Source: Arenibacter sp. ARW7G5Y1
GTDB taxonomy: Bacteria; Bacteroidota; Bacteroidia; Flavobacteriales; Flavobacteriaceae
NCBI RefSeq assembly: GCF_003201775.1
Contig: NZ_QJJZ01000003.1
Location: 1-64,000 of the forward strand
DNA length: 64,000 nucleotides
Reading direction: 5' to 3'
In this document: piece by piece, positions 26,951 through 35,970 of the stretch
Layout of the letters: each line of letters opens with the position of its first letter
Numbering within the stretch: position 1 is the first letter of the stretch
Made by a program: the position numbers and the translations under genes
Notes under the pieces: generated by a model
Databases searched by the model: none
What the model saw: the letters and a program-made list of their open reading frames with translations, nothing else
Told to the model about the DNA's origin: nothing

Positions 26951-27637
26951 TTAAACAACAATGGTCTTTGTCAGGGTGTAACCGTCCGTTATATTTCCTG
27001 TTAGCGAATCGGCCATATTGCCATCAATACTGTTGGAAAATACATTGTCACTTTCGTTCAAGGTGTCCGCTTTACCGTGATAAGGGGTAGTGGCATAAAC
27101 TGTATCACATACCGATTTTGGAAAGGCAACTTGGGTTATCCTTATGGATTTTTCACTGGAATCCAACACTTCCAAATGTATATGGGGGGCCCTACCTTTG
27201 TACCATCCTGGGAAAATGCTGATAAAGGAAACGTTACCGTTGGTATCCGTAGCCTGGCGACCCCTTAAAAAATGGTCGCTGGTAAAATCGGTTGGTTGCA
27301 ATGCAATTCCACCATATTCAGAATAATAACCTTCGGCATCACAATGCCAAACATCTACATAAGCACCGGAAAGAGGTTTGCAATCATCGCTTTGGTCCAG
27401 CACCTTAAAGATTATTAGCAATGCCACCCCGCTTCTATCGGAAACAATATTGGCCTTCTTTAAACCCGTAGGAGTCTTTATGGGAAAAGGTCCGGCCGTT
27501 TCACTAGGCGATATTTCACAATCAACCATATCCTCTTCATCATCCTTGGGATTACTGTCCTTGGAACATGCCTGTAATACGGTTGGAACAGCAATAAGGC
27601 CGAACAATCCTTTTTTTAGAAAATTGTTTCTATCCAT
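26951..27637 (-). CDS. Intradiol ring-cleavage dioxygenase-like lipoprotein
   Basis: 228 residues with a lipoprotein-type start (MDRNNFLKKGLFGLIAVPTVLQAC, lipid Cys at 24). The intradiol dioxygenase fold is clear: ISPSETAGPFPI, VWHCDAEGYYSEYG, GWYKGRAPHIHLEV. The four iron ligands are present as a Tyr in GYYS, a Tyr in GWYKGR and the two His of HIH. These enzymes open catechol rings with O2; secreted lipid-anchored members are common in Bacteroidota and their substrates are largely unknown. Monocistronic. Confidence 0.87.
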   Translation of the reverse strand: MDRNNFLKKGLFGLIAVPTVLQACSKDSNPKDDEEDMVDCEISPSETAGPFPIKTPTGLKKANIVSDRSGVALLIIFKVLDQSDDCKPLSGAYVDVWHCDAEGYYSEYGGIALQPTDFTSDHFLRGRQATDTNGNVSFISIFPGWYKGRAPHIHLEVLDSSEKSIRITQVAFPKSVCDTVYATTPYHGKADTLNESDNVFSNSIDGNMADSLTGNITDGYTLTKTIVV

Positions 27638-27855
27638 TTCCAGTGAAGTTTAGGCTTTACTAAAGTTATGCAAAAAGTAGGTCTTGCTGAAGGAAATAGA
27701 TGGATTTATGTTGAAAAGGGAATTATGGACGGTTAAGTACATATCCTCCTATAGGTTCTAGGCAAGGGAACCAAATAAAACCCATGCCTAGGGATCCGAA
27801 TGGTTCTGAAATGGGAATATGTATCAATTACCGGCATTAGCTTGAAAACTGTGGC

Positions 27856-27863
27856 TATCTTTG
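27856..27863 (+). promoter_or_regulatory. -7 box TATCTTTG of the helicase pair
   Basis: TATCTTTG is an exact TAnnTTTG match ending 14 bases before the helicase ATG at 27878, leaving a very short 5' leader. Confidence 0.6.
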
Positions 27864-27877
27864 CAGAAAATTATTAT

Positions 27878-29218
27878 ATGTCGAAGCAGTTTTCTGATTT
27901 AGGAGTCAACGAACACCTACTTCAAAGTTTAATAGACCAGCAAATATCGGTACCCACTGATATTCAGAAAAAGGTAATTCCGGTTATTTTGGAGCAAGAC
28001 AAGGACGTAGTGGCTCTGGCAAAAACAGGAACCGGTAAAACAGCTGCTTTTGGGTTGCCTTTATTACAATTGATAGACACAGATAATAGCAAAATACAAT
28101 TGGTAATATTGGCGCCTACGCGGGAACTAGGGCAACAGATTTACGCGAATCTTGTTTCCTTTTCCACCCATTGTCCGTCTATTTCCATTGCCTCCATATG
28201 TGGAGGAATACCTATTAAACCTCAAATTGAACGTTTAAAGAGTACTACCCATATCGTAGTGGCCACACCAGGTCGCCTAGTGGATTTGGTGAACAGGAAG
28301 GCCATTATTATTAAAGATATCAAGTATTTGGTTTTGGATGAGGCCGATGAAATGGTAACTGCTTTAAAGGTGGACCTGGACCATATTATTTCAGAAATTC
28401 CCAAATCCCGAAGAACTTTATTGTTTACTGCCACTATGCCGGGAGCCTTAAAGCAATTGATCCAGAATTATATGTCCAAACATGTGGTTCAGATAGAAGC
28501 GGACATGTCTACAGTAGGGCATCAGGGTATAGAGCATAGGTATGTTGTAGTGGAACCTATAGAGAAATTGGAAGTTCTGCTACACTTTTTAAAGTCCAGG
28601 GAAGGCGAAAGGGGAATTATTTTTTGCAAGACGAAAGCGGCGGTCAATAAATTGGGAAAAAATTTGGCCATCAATAAATTCCGATCAGGCGCCATCCACG
28701 GAAGTTTAACCCAGGGAATTAGAGATCGTGTGATGGGACAATTTAGGGAAGGTACTATAGATGTTATGGTAGCAACCGATTTGGCTGCACGTGGTATAGA
28801 TGTTAAGGAAATATCCTATGTGGTAAATTATCATTTACCGGATACCTATGATACCTATGTTCACAGAAGTGGACGGACCGCAAGGGCAGGGGCAGAGGGA
28901 TTTTCATTAAGCGTTATCCAAAAAGAGGAAGTGGAGGATATTGCCGATTTTGAAAAGGAGTTGGGTATAGAATTTAAGGAATTTAAAAAGGCCGATGCCC
29001 AAAGTATTGAAGAAAACAATGCCTTGATATGGGCCAACAAAATATTCAAGACCAAACCCAACCGAAATATTTCACAGGAATTTAGGGAAGAAATAAGAAC
29101 GGTTTTCCATCATTTGACAAAAGAGGAACTTATAGATAAAATATTGGCAAATTACCTGGCTCGGTCTACGAGTCACAGTCCAAAAGTAGAAGCGCCCAAA
29201 AAGAAAAAAAATAAATAG
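27878..29218 (+). CDS. DEAD-box RNA helicase
   Basis: 446 residues from ATG 27878; the frame is open 26 codons upstream but that part overlaps the -7 box. Motif I G51-TGKT55, Ia PTREL (80-84), II D154-E-A-D157, III TAT in FTATMPG, VI HRSGRTARAG. The C-terminus ends in a lysine-rich tail (PKKKKNK) after a short helical region. Typical of cold-related helicases that unwind structured mRNA or assist ribosome assembly. A second helicase gene begins 5 bases after the stop, so the two are one operon. Confidence 0.93.
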   Translation: MSKQFSDLGVNEHLLQSLIDQQISVPTDIQKKVIPVILEQDKDVVALAKTGTGKTAAFGLPLLQLIDTDNSKIQLVILAPTRELGQQIYANLVSFSTHCPSISIASICGGIPIKPQIERLKSTTHIVVATPGRLVDLVNRKAIIIKDIKYLVLDEADEMVTALKVDLDHIISEIPKSRRTLLFTATMPGALKQLIQNYMSKHVVQIEADMSTVGHQGIEHRYVVVEPIEKLEVLLHFLKSREGERGIIFCKTKAAVNKLGKNLAINKFRSGAIHGSLTQGIRDRVMGQFREGTIDVMVATDLAARGIDVKEISYVVNYHLPDTYDTYVHRSGRTARAGAEGFSLSVIQKEEVEDIADFEKELGIEFKEFKKADAQSIEENNALIWANKIFKTKPNRNISQEFREEIRTVFHHLTKEELIDKILANYLARSTSHSPKVEAPKKKKNK

Positions 29219-29223
29219 TAGGT

Positions 29224-30537
29224 ATGGCAAATTATATTAAAGACCAGGAGGATGTTTTGGCAAAACTAAATATCCAACAGTTGAATCCCATGCAGGAGGA
29301 AGCTATTGCCGTAATTGGAAAAACCACCAACACTATTATTCTGTCCCCAACGGGTACGGGCAAAACTTTGGCTTTTTTGTTGCCATTGATAGAAACTCTA
29401 GATCCTACTATTGAGGAAGTACAGGCGCTGATTTTGGTGCCTACCCGTGAATTGGCCATACAAATTGAGCAAGTGGTTAGAAATATGGGCACTGGCTATA
29501 AGGTGAATGCCGTTTATGGAGGACGCCCTATGTCCAAGGATAAGATTGAAATTAAACATAATCCTACTATTTTAATAGGAACCCCGGGACGTATTTTGGA
29601 TCATTTTGACAGTGACCGGTTCTCAAGGGAAAGTATTAAATCTTTGGTACTGGATGAGTTCGACAAGTCTTTGGAAATAGGTTTTGAGGAAGAAATGGCA
29701 GGAATTCTCAGTGAATTGCCCAATATTAAGAAAAGGATTTTGACTTCCGCTACGCAGGGGGTTGAGATTCCTGGTTTCGTGAAATTGGATCAGCCGGTTC
29801 TCATCGATTATTTAGAGGAAGAAGTTGGTTCAAAATTAGCAATTAAGATAGTGCTATCGGCTGCCAAGGATAAGTTGCCAAGGCTTTTGGAGCTATTGCA
29901 ACACTTGGGAAATCGGCCCGGAATCATTTTCTGTAATTTTAGGGATAGTATAGAAGAGGTAAGTTCTTTGCTGGAAAAAAATAAGATAGGCCACACTTGC
30001 TTTTCTGGAGGAATGGAACAAAAGGATAGGGAGCGTTCCCTGATTAAATTCAGAAACGGAACCAGTCAAATTTTAATCGCAACGGATTTGGCGGCGAGGG
30101 GAATAGATATCCCGGAGTTGAAATATATAATTCATTACGAGCTTCCACATTCTGAGGAGGAATTTATCCATAGAAATGGGAGAACGGCAAGGGTAAATGC
30201 CAAAGGTACCGCCTACGTGTTAAAATGGGAAAAGGAGCGATTGCCTGAGTTTATAAAGGATTCAGGTGCTGTGGATATCTCTAATAAAGCGGCACCTATG
30301 AAACAGTTCTGGGAAACCTTGTTTATTTCGGGAGGAAGAAAGGACAAAATTTCCAAGGGTGATATTGCCGGGCTGTTTTTTAAACAGGGAAATATCAATA
30401 GCGATCAATTGGGGGAGATTGAATTAAAACAGGACTGCGCCTTTGTTGCCGTTCCTTTGTCGATTGCCGATCAATTGGTGGAAAAATTGAACAATTCACG
30501 TTTAAAAAAGAAAAAAGTTCGGATTTCGGTTCTTTAA
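29224..30537 (+). CDS. DEAD-box RNA helicase, DEFD variant
   Basis: 437 residues. Motif I G44-TGKT48, Ia PTREL, motif II is D144-E-F-D147 instead of DEAD, motif III SAT (TSATQG), motif VI HRNGRTARVN. The C-terminal segment (GAVDISNKAAPMKQ to KKKKVRISVL) after the helicase core includes a region like the DbpA RNA-recognition domain (KISKGDIAGLFFKQGNINSD), which targets 23S rRNA hairpin 92. So this may be the DbpA-type member of the pair. Five bases separate it from the first helicase. Confidence 0.88.
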   Translation: MANYIKDQEDVLAKLNIQQLNPMQEEAIAVIGKTTNTIILSPTGTGKTLAFLLPLIETLDPTIEEVQALILVPTRELAIQIEQVVRNMGTGYKVNAVYGGRPMSKDKIEIKHNPTILIGTPGRILDHFDSDRFSRESIKSLVLDEFDKSLEIGFEEEMAGILSELPNIKKRILTSATQGVEIPGFVKLDQPVLIDYLEEEVGSKLAIKIVLSAAKDKLPRLLELLQHLGNRPGIIFCNFRDSIEEVSSLLEKNKIGHTCFSGGMEQKDRERSLIKFRNGTSQILIATDLAARGIDIPELKYIIHYELPHSEEEFIHRNGRTARVNAKGTAYVLKWEKERLPEFIKDSGAVDISNKAAPMKQFWETLFISGGRKDKISKGDIAGLFFKQGNINSDQLGEIELKQDCAFVAVPLSIADQLVEKLNNSRLKKKKVRISVL

Positions 30538-30561
30538 TTTGTCGGAGTAAAAACTAAATAT

Positions 30562-30739
30562 TTATTAGTGAAACCCAATTTTGGGAAGTGAGTAAGACGC
30601 ACTTAAAATTGCAAGTTGAACTAATCCCGCCTTTTTCGGCGGGATCTAGGTGCAATTCCTCGGCCCTAGGGTCGATTCCTATTATAGGGTTCAGGGCTCG
30701 CCCGTGCCGTTCGGGCGGGCCTGCCCTGAGGTTTAATAA
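30562..30739. mobile_element. MITE-like repeat family, copy B
   Basis: A 178-bp relative of 7381-7622, with ends TTATTAGTGAAACCCA and TGAGGTTTAATAA. It carries the same CCCGCC hairpin and a variant of the 16-bp palindrome (TCGGCCCTAGGGTCGA). Where copy A has the 22-bp tandem, this copy has another hairpin (CGCCCG...CGGGCG). It lies between the helicase pair and the zinc-ribbon SDR gene and may serve as a terminator. Confidence 0.65.
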
Positions 30740-30765
30740 TTTTTAACCATTGGAATATAGTATAA

Positions 30766-32316
30766 ATGAAAGAGGATCTAAAAGGGAGTAAAGCTGCAAT
30801 CACTCCAGAGGAGATTGATAATTGTATTGCGCTCTTGCAGCAATTAGTGGAACACACAGATCAGATATTTGATATTCCAAAGGGAAAAAGAACTGCTTTA
30901 ATAAAAGTATCGGGCCAATTCTCCAGACCCAATAGGGAAGAATTTTCCAGAAGAAAAAAAGACGGTAAGAAAAGTGCCCTGCGTAAAAAAGCGGCAAGGG
31001 ACAAAAAGGCCCGTAAGGAAACAGGAATAAGAAATGCACGTGAGGCCCACATATTCGTTGCCCCCAAACTTTTGCCTTCTGCAAAATTGGTCAATCATAA
31101 AAAACAGGAATTAGAGGTAGCAAGAAACTGTTATGTTTGTAAAACGGAGTTTAACGAATTACATCATTTTTATGATACCATGTGTATGAAATGTGGTGAT
31201 TTCAACTATGCCAAGCGATTTCAAACAGCTGATGTAAAAGGGCAGGTTGCCGTTGTAACCGGTTCCAGATTAAAAATTGGATATCATATTACTTTAATGT
31301 TATTACGCGGTGGGGCTACTGTGATCGCTACTACCCGGTTCCCTGTTGATTCGGCATTGCGCTTTTCCAAAGAAGATGATTTTATGGAATGGGGGCATAG
31401 ATTAAAAATTCACGGTCTGGATTTACGGCATATCCCAAGTGTGGAAATATTTTGTAATTATATAGAGCGGCAGTATGACCGATTGGATATTCTTATAAAT
31501 AATGCTGCCCAGACCGTACGACGACCCGCTGGCTTTTACCATCATTTGATGTCCAATGAAGAAAGCCCTATATCGTTACTCCCTCCAAATGCCCAAAAGG
31601 TTTTGAGCGATCACACAGCTTGTTTGCAGGAATTAAAAGAACTAAGCTCGGGAGCCTCTCCCAATCAGAACACACCGGTTACATGGCATGGACCGGAAGC
31701 AGGAATCGGAATAAGGGCTTCGGCCAAATTATCGCAGATCCCCTATAGTTTTGATAAGGCCTTGGTGGCAAAAGAGGTATTTCCCAAAGGGGAATTGGAT
31801 GCCGATTTACAGCAGGTAGATTTGCGAAATACAAACAGTTGGCGCCTTAAACTCGGAGAAATTGAAACTACTGAAATGTTGGAAGTACAATTGGTAAATG
31901 CCGTGGCCCCTTTTGTATTGTGCAACCGTTTGGGAGAATTAATGAAGAAGGAGAACACAGGACAAAAGCATATCATTAATGTTTCGGCAATGGAAGGGAA
32001 GTTTCATCGTTCTTTTAAGGAATCACGGCACCCACATACCAATATGGCCAAGGCCGCTTTAAATATGCTTACGCATACCGCTTCAGGGGAATTGGCCAAA
32101 GCAGGTATATTTATGAATGCCGTGGATACGGGATGGGTTACGGATGAAGACCCTGCTGCACTATCTAAAATGAAGCAGGAAGTCTATGATTTTCAACCGC
32201 CTTTGGATATTGTGGATGGTGCTGCCAGGGTGATGGATCCGTTAATTGACGGAATTAATACAGGGAAACATTGGTCTGGTAAATTCCTGAAGGATTACTT
32301 TCCAATTGGTTGGTAA
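30766..32316 (+). CDS. SDR oxidoreductase with N-terminal basic region and zinc ribbon
   Basis: 516 residues, far longer than a classical SDR (about 250). Residues about 1-50 are helical, about 50-90 strongly basic ([20 protein letters not shown]), and C122-x2-C125...C140-x2-C143 forms a zinc ribbon. The Rossmann SDR core follows with TGSRLKIG (165-172) and NNAAQT. The catalytic serine is S407, but at the place of the usual tyrosine of YxxxK stands T425 (TNMAKAA, lysine K429). The core fold is certain; the activity and partner, perhaps a nucleic acid given the basic and zinc parts, are unknown. Confidence 0.82.
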   Translation: MKEDLKGSKAAITPEEIDNCIALLQQLVEHTDQIFDIPKGKRTALIKVSGQFSRPNREEFSRRKKDGKKSALRKKAARDKKARKETGIRNAREAHIFVAPKLLPSAKLVNHKKQELEVARNCYVCKTEFNELHHFYDTMCMKCGDFNYAKRFQTADVKGQVAVVTGSRLKIGYHITLMLLRGGATVIATTRFPVDSALRFSKEDDFMEWGHRLKIHGLDLRHIPSVEIFCNYIERQYDRLDILINNAAQTVRRPAGFYHHLMSNEESPISLLPPNAQKVLSDHTACLQELKELSSGASPNQNTPVTWHGPEAGIGIRASAKLSQIPYSFDKALVAKEVFPKGELDADLQQVDLRNTNSWRLKLGEIETTEMLEVQLVNAVAPFVLCNRLGELMKKENTGQKHIINVSAMEGKFHRSFKESRHPHTNMAKAALNMLTHTASGELAKAGIFMNAVDTGWVTDEDPAALSKMKQEVYDFQPPLDIVDGAARVMDPLIDGINTGKHWSGKFLKDYFPIGW

Positions 32317-32427
32317 TTGTATCGGGTCCCATTATAGCTTGAATTTTCTTCAATCCATAAAAATTGGACCAATTCACGGGAATATAAATTCTATTTTACA
32401 CAACTAACTTTTTTTATCTTCGTGCTT

Positions 32428-33207
32428 ATGAATTCAATTGATATAAGAACAGTTGATGTTGTTCAATATATAAAACCATTGCGGGAAGGTGGTTCCATGC
32501 CGGCGATTGTAAAAGCCGATGATGGATTTTTATATGTTTTAAAATTCAGAGGGGCAGGTCAAGGAAAAAAGGCCTTAATAGCGGAACTTATTGGCGGCGA
32601 GTTGGCCCGGGCTGTCGGACTTAAGGTACCTGAATTAGTGTTTATGAATCTAGATGATTCATTTAGCAAGACAGAGCCGGATGAGGAAGTTCAAGATTTA
32701 CTTAAATTTAGTGTAGGCCTCAACCTAGGCTTGCATTTTTTGTCCAGTGCCATAACTTATGATCCATTGGTTTCCAAGGTAGATGCTTTAATCGCATCAA
32801 AATTGGTACTGCTGGATAGCATTATGAGTAATATTGACAGGACGGCAAAAAACACCAACTTATTGCAATGGAATAATGAATTATGGGTAATTGACAATGG
32901 TGCGAGCTTTTATTTTCACCATAATTGGGAAACATGGAAAAATCATCTTACCAGAACCTTTCCCCTTATAAAAGACCATGTGCTTTTAGAGTTTGCCACT
33001 GAGTTAAAAGAGGCGGCATTGGAAATTAAAGGTTTACTTACTACTGATAAAATTGCCGAAATCATAGCATTAATTCCTGAGGAATGGTTGTTGGACGAGG
33101 CCGATGATTTAAATCCTGATGAAATTAGAGCGGCCTATATTGAATATATAAATGCCAAACTTGCTATGATCGATACACTGGTTAAAGAGTCTGAAGATGC
33201 AAGATAA
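32428..33207 (+). CDS. HipA-like kinase family protein (no HipB)
   Basis: About 259 residues from ATG 32428 (GTG open two codons earlier). It resembles the stand-alone HipA-related kinases: GGSMPAIVKADDGFLYVLKFRGAGQGKKALIAELIGGELA as the nucleotide-lysine region, LDSIMSNIDRTAKNTNLL as the catalytic loop and LWVIDNGASFYFHH as the Mg-binding loop. It overlaps the next gene, a DUF3037 protein, by 11 bases, an association I know from many genomes. There is no HTH antitoxin gene, so it is not a classical HipBA toxin. Substrate unknown. Confidence 0.78.
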   Translation: MNSIDIRTVDVVQYIKPLREGGSMPAIVKADDGFLYVLKFRGAGQGKKALIAELIGGELARAVGLKVPELVFMNLDDSFSKTEPDEEVQDLLKFSVGLNLGLHFLSSAITYDPLVSKVDALIASKLVLLDSIMSNIDRTAKNTNLLQWNNELWVIDNGASFYFHHNWETWKNHLTRTFPLIKDHVLLEFATELKEAALEIKGLLTTDKIAEIIALIPEEWLLDEADDLNPDEIRAAYIEYINAKLAMIDTLVKESEDAR

Positions 33208-33580
33208 AGACAAATACGAATACGCAATTATTAGACTTGTTCCTAAGGTGGAGCGTGCAGAATTCTTTAATATTGGGGTAATACTTTTTTCAAGAAGGAA
33301 GAAATTTTTGGAAGTAAAATATTTAGTGGACCCCCAAAAATTGCAATGTTTCTCAAAGGAAGTCGATATTAATGCCATAGATAAATATTTAAAGGCCTGG
33401 ACATCGGTATGTAAGGGAGCACCCTCCGGAGGAGCCATCGGCAAACTGGATTTACCGGATAGATTTCGTTGGTTAACTGCCTCCAGGAGTACTATGATCC
33501 AGAGTTCTGAAACACATTCGGGCCTATGTAAAGACCCTAAAAAAGAATTGGAAAATCTATTCGAAAGCTACGTTTTATAG
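33197..33580 (+). CDS. DUF3037 family protein
   Basis: 127 residues beginning MQDKDKYEYAIIRLVPKVERAEFFNIGVILF, the characteristic opening of DUF3037 proteins, with DPQKLQCF and the usual short C-terminus (KDPKKELENLFESYVL). It overlaps the HipA-like kinase gene by 11 bases (ATG within GATGCAAGATAA), so expression is coupled and a functional pair is likely: kinase plus partner or substrate. The molecular role of the family is unknown. Confidence 0.8.
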   Translation: MQDKDKYEYAIIRLVPKVERAEFFNIGVILFSRRKKFLEVKYLVDPQKLQCFSKEVDINAIDKYLKAWTSVCKGAPSGGAIGKLDLPDRFRWLTASRSTMIQSSETHSGLCKDPKKELENLFESYVL

Positions 33581-33908
33581 CAAAAACATCGGCGTAGCGT
33601 AAGGGGATACATGAATTTATTGATTAATTGTTGATCTTAAAAACAGGGCATCCATATTCAAAAATTAAAATTATTTATTCCACTACGAGCTTATAAATGG
33701 CCTTGGGGGTTGATCCAATGAAAGTGTATAACGGTCAGGCTTATAGCAGGATACAGTGTTTTTTAATGGGCAATTGTTTAAGTGTAAACACCCATATTTA
33801 TGTTACCAAAAATATTGTTAGTAAATATAAATGAAGTAAATAGCTGTTTTTTAAATTATTAGCACCATCTTTGCAGGATAATATTATAATAAATTTAATT
33901 ACATTACG
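33581..33908. other. Gene-free leader region before the cold-shock gene
   Basis: 328 bases without a convincing gene. It ends with the csp promoter and a short AT-rich leader (TATTATAATAAATTT). No long hairpin of the kind seen in the E. coli cspA leader is evident. Confidence 0.5.
33866..33873 (+). promoter_or_regulatory. -7 box variant CATCTTTG before csp
   Basis: CATCTTTG lies 35 bases before the cold-shock gene start. The same 8-mer precedes the AhpD-like gene (38554) and the cotH gene (60991), which supports it as a working variant of TAnnTTTG. Confidence 0.5.
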
Positions 33909-34103
33909 ATGAGTAGTAAAGGAACAGTAAAATTTTTCAACGACACAAAAGGTTTTGGTTTTATCACTGAAGAAGGTGTTGAAAAAGATCATTTTGTACA
34001 CATTTCAGGTTTAATAGATGAAATTCGCGAAGGCGATGAAGTATCTTTTGACCTTAAAGAAGGTAACAAAGGATTAAACGCAGTAAACGTACAAGTTATA
34101 TAA
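33909..34103 (+). CDS. Cold-shock protein (CspA family)
   Basis: 64 residues covering one complete OB-fold cold-shock domain. RNP1 is KGFGFI (KFFNDTKGFGFITEEG) and RNP2 is DHFVHIS. It binds single-stranded RNA and DNA and melts secondary structure. It has its own promoter box and a strong terminator 20 bases on, so it is a single-gene unit. The chromosome holds RNA helicases a few kilobases upstream, which act in the same process but are not cotranscribed. Confidence 0.95.
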   Translation: MSSKGTVKFFNDTKGFGFITEEGVEKDHFVHISGLIDEIREGDEVSFDLKEGNKGLNAVNVQVI

Positions 34104-34124
34104 TATATACTTCCATGTTTAATG

Positions 34125-34158
34125 AAAAGCCCGTCAACATTGACGGGCTTTTTTTTTG
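34125..34158 (+). terminator. Terminator of the cold-shock gene
   Basis: Arms AAAAGCCCGTCAA (34125-34137) and TTGACGGGCTTTT (34140-34152), then more T. Strong intrinsic terminator. Confidence 0.9.
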
Positions 34159-34220
34159 TTTGTTAAATACATAGGGTTGTAAGAAATTAAGCGTAGTTTC
34201 GCGGCCTGTAAAAAATCAAT

Positions 34221-34670
34221 ATGAAGCGCATAAACGAATACAGGAAATTATTTGGAATAGAAAGGGAGATCGATCTAAAAGTACTTAAGAAAAGTTACCG
34301 CGACCTGGTAAAGGAATGGCATCCGGATAAATTTCAAGAAGGGGATATCAAGCGCGAAGAGGCGGAAGTAAACAGTAGAAAGATAATAGATGGTTATCAC
34401 TTTTTAGTGAGCATAGCTCCTGAAACCAAAGCAGCAAACTTAAAGGCTTATACGGAAACCATAGCCAATTCCGGAATTGCCGATTACCATCATAAGGGCC
34501 TTTTATTGGAAATTACCTTTTTGGATGGATCTACTTATGAGTACTTTGGCGTTACCAAACAGGTTTATATCAAGATGGTCAACTCCAATACTATTAATCG
34601 ATTTGCCAAGCGTATGATCTATCCGAAATACAATTACAGGCAATCCAAAAGACAGCTGCAGGAAGCCTAA
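34221..34670 (+). CDS. J-domain plus KTSC-domain protein
   Basis: 149 residues. The N-terminal half is a J domain: helix II YRKLFGIEREIDLKVLKKSYRDLVKEWHPDK, with HPD at residues about 34-36. The C-terminal part (LLLEITFLDGSTYEYFGVTKQVYIKMVNSNTINRFAKRMIYPKYNY) matches the KTSC fold in layout, although the KTSC motif itself is altered. J domains recruit and stimulate Hsp70; KTSC domains may bind nucleic acid or partner proteins. A fusion of the two suggests delivery of a specific client to DnaK. Monocistronic. Confidence 0.75.
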   Translation: MKRINEYRKLFGIEREIDLKVLKKSYRDLVKEWHPDKFQEGDIKREEAEVNSRKIIDGYHFLVSIAPETKAANLKAYTETIANSGIADYHHKGLLLEITFLDGSTYEYFGVTKQVYIKMVNSNTINRFAKRMIYPKYNYRQSKRQLQEA

Positions 34671-34793
34671 TAGCTTTACGGCAGTATCGCCAATTGCATA
34701 GTTTTTCAAAGGAGGTTAAAGGTAAGGACCCAATGGGTGCTACTTTACGTGGAATTATATGCTGTAACTTGGAAACTCAAGGAATTTTAATAA

Positions 34794-35183
34794 TTATATG
34801 CCATCCTGTATAACTTCGGCGACAACAATGCCGATCGACAACAGAAATAGGATCAAGGCGGGCATTGATTTTATATTGGGGTCATCGGCCTTAAAATGCA
34901 TGGCAATGGCACCCAACATGAAAATTCCCATAGCGCCGGCCGCAGGGGTGGTCAAATTCTCCAACCAAATAGATGTTAATAACAATACGGCAAGGGAAAC
35001 TTTTAAAGTTCCTACTATATACATTATCACAGGGGACAGACGATAAGTCTCAAATTCTTCCTTCATGGATTTGGAGTCACCTCCCCGCCAAGGCGTGGGT
35101 TTGTTGAACCGAAGAAACCATACATTTATAATGGTGATAAAAATAATGATCTTGGCCGCCACTAAAAAGTAAGAAATAAGCAT
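34794..35183 (-). CDS. DoxX-like small membrane protein
   Basis: 129 residues with four predicted membrane helices (AKIIIFITIINVWFL, VIMYIVGTLKVSLAVLLL, AAGAMGIFMLGAIAMHFKA, MPALILFLLSIGIVVAEV). The helix pattern and the MHFKADD segment after helix 3 fit the DoxX-like family. It is divergent from the TetR gene at 35378 but the operator palindrome between them is nearer to the TetR gene. Function unknown. Confidence 0.6.
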   Translation of the reverse strand: MLISYFLVAAKIIIFITIINVWFLRFNKPTPWRGGDSKSMKEEFETYRLSPVIMYIVGTLKVSLAVLLLTSIWLENLTTPAAGAMGIFMLGAIAMHFKADDPNIKSMPALILFLLSIGIVVAEVIQDGI

Positions 35184-35339
35184 AGGCTTCGGTATAATTT
35201 AAATTGATCCAAGTTCCCCAGTCCCAATATAAGAATTATCCCATGGTATTTCTTCGGTATTTGGAATTATCCTTTTCTATTGGAATTTAATTACGCTACT
35301 CTTAGGGCAGTCGATCATTTTATATAGAATTAATTATAA

Positions 35340-35353
35340 TCGAATATTTATTC
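35340..35353. promoter_or_regulatory. TetR operator candidate O1 (self)
   Basis: The 14-mer TCGAATATTTATTC sits in a longer palindrome (AATCGAATA / TATTCGATT around TT) 12 bases upstream of the -7 box of the TetR gene. The identical 14-mer occurs in reverse orientation at 35971-35984. Confidence 0.7.
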
Positions 35354-35365
35354 GATTAATATAGC

Positions 35366-35373
35366 TATATTTG
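35366..35373 (+). promoter_or_regulatory. -7 box TATATTTG of the TetR gene
   Basis: Exact TAnnTTTG match ending 4 bases before the GTG start at 35378, so the transcript is nearly leaderless. Confidence 0.55.
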
Positions 35374-35377
35374 TACC

Positions 35378-35950
35378 GTGAGGGTAAAGGATGAATCAAA
35401 ACAGTTGGCCATTGTTGAAAACACTATAGAGGTAGTTTTTGAAAGGGGCTTTGCAGGTATAAAGATGGCAGATTTGGCCAAGCGGGTGGGTTTATCGGTT
35501 TCCACTCTTTATGTCTACTATAAGAATAAAGAGGACTTAATAGTATCTATTGCCACCGATTTAATTGCCAGGGAAACCCAAAGAAGTGAACAAGGAATAT
35601 CAGGGGATTTACCTTACAAAAAGAAACTCAAGACATTATGGCTGTTCTGGATCAACTTCAGTATTAATCATAGAAAGGAAATGAGTTTCTTGGAACAGCT
35701 AAAGAAATCGCCTTATTATGACAAAGTACCAGTGGCCGTGAAGGAAAACAAAAGTAAGTTGGCCATGGAATTGATTGATTTGGGGAAAAAGGAAGGGCTG
35801 TTAAAGAATATTGATAACAATATTCATTTCGCGGTGATCGGGGCCATAATGGGAGAGACTGTAAAATTAATCATGGATAAAAAATTGGAATTGCACCAAA
35901 AAGATATGGACTTGATGTTCTCCACAGTTTGGGACGCCATTAAAAGTTAG
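35378..35950 (+). CDS. TetR/AcrR-family regulator
   Basis: 190 residues from GTG 35378. N-terminal HTH: IKMADLAKRVGLSVSTLYVYYKNKEDLIVSIA. The ligand domain ends KELHQKDMDLMFSTVWDAIKS. It is followed by a metallo-beta-lactamase-fold hydrolase gene after 74 bases. The same 14-bp operator-like sequence lies in front of both, so it most likely represses itself and the hydrolase. Ligand unknown. Confidence 0.9.
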   Translation: MRVKDESKQLAIVENTIEVVFERGFAGIKMADLAKRVGLSVSTLYVYYKNKEDLIVSIATDLIARETQRSEQGISGDLPYKKKLKTLWLFWINFSINHRKEMSFLEQLKKSPYYDKVPVAVKENKSKLAMELIDLGKKEGLLKNIDNNIHFAVIGAIMGETVKLIMDKKLELHQKDMDLMFSTVWDAIKS

Positions 35951-35970
35951 TATTTTTTTAATTTATAACA

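Noticed and set aside
32428-33580. Classical HipBA toxin-antitoxin
   Set aside because: No HTH antitoxin gene next to the kinase; the partner is a DUF3037 protein.
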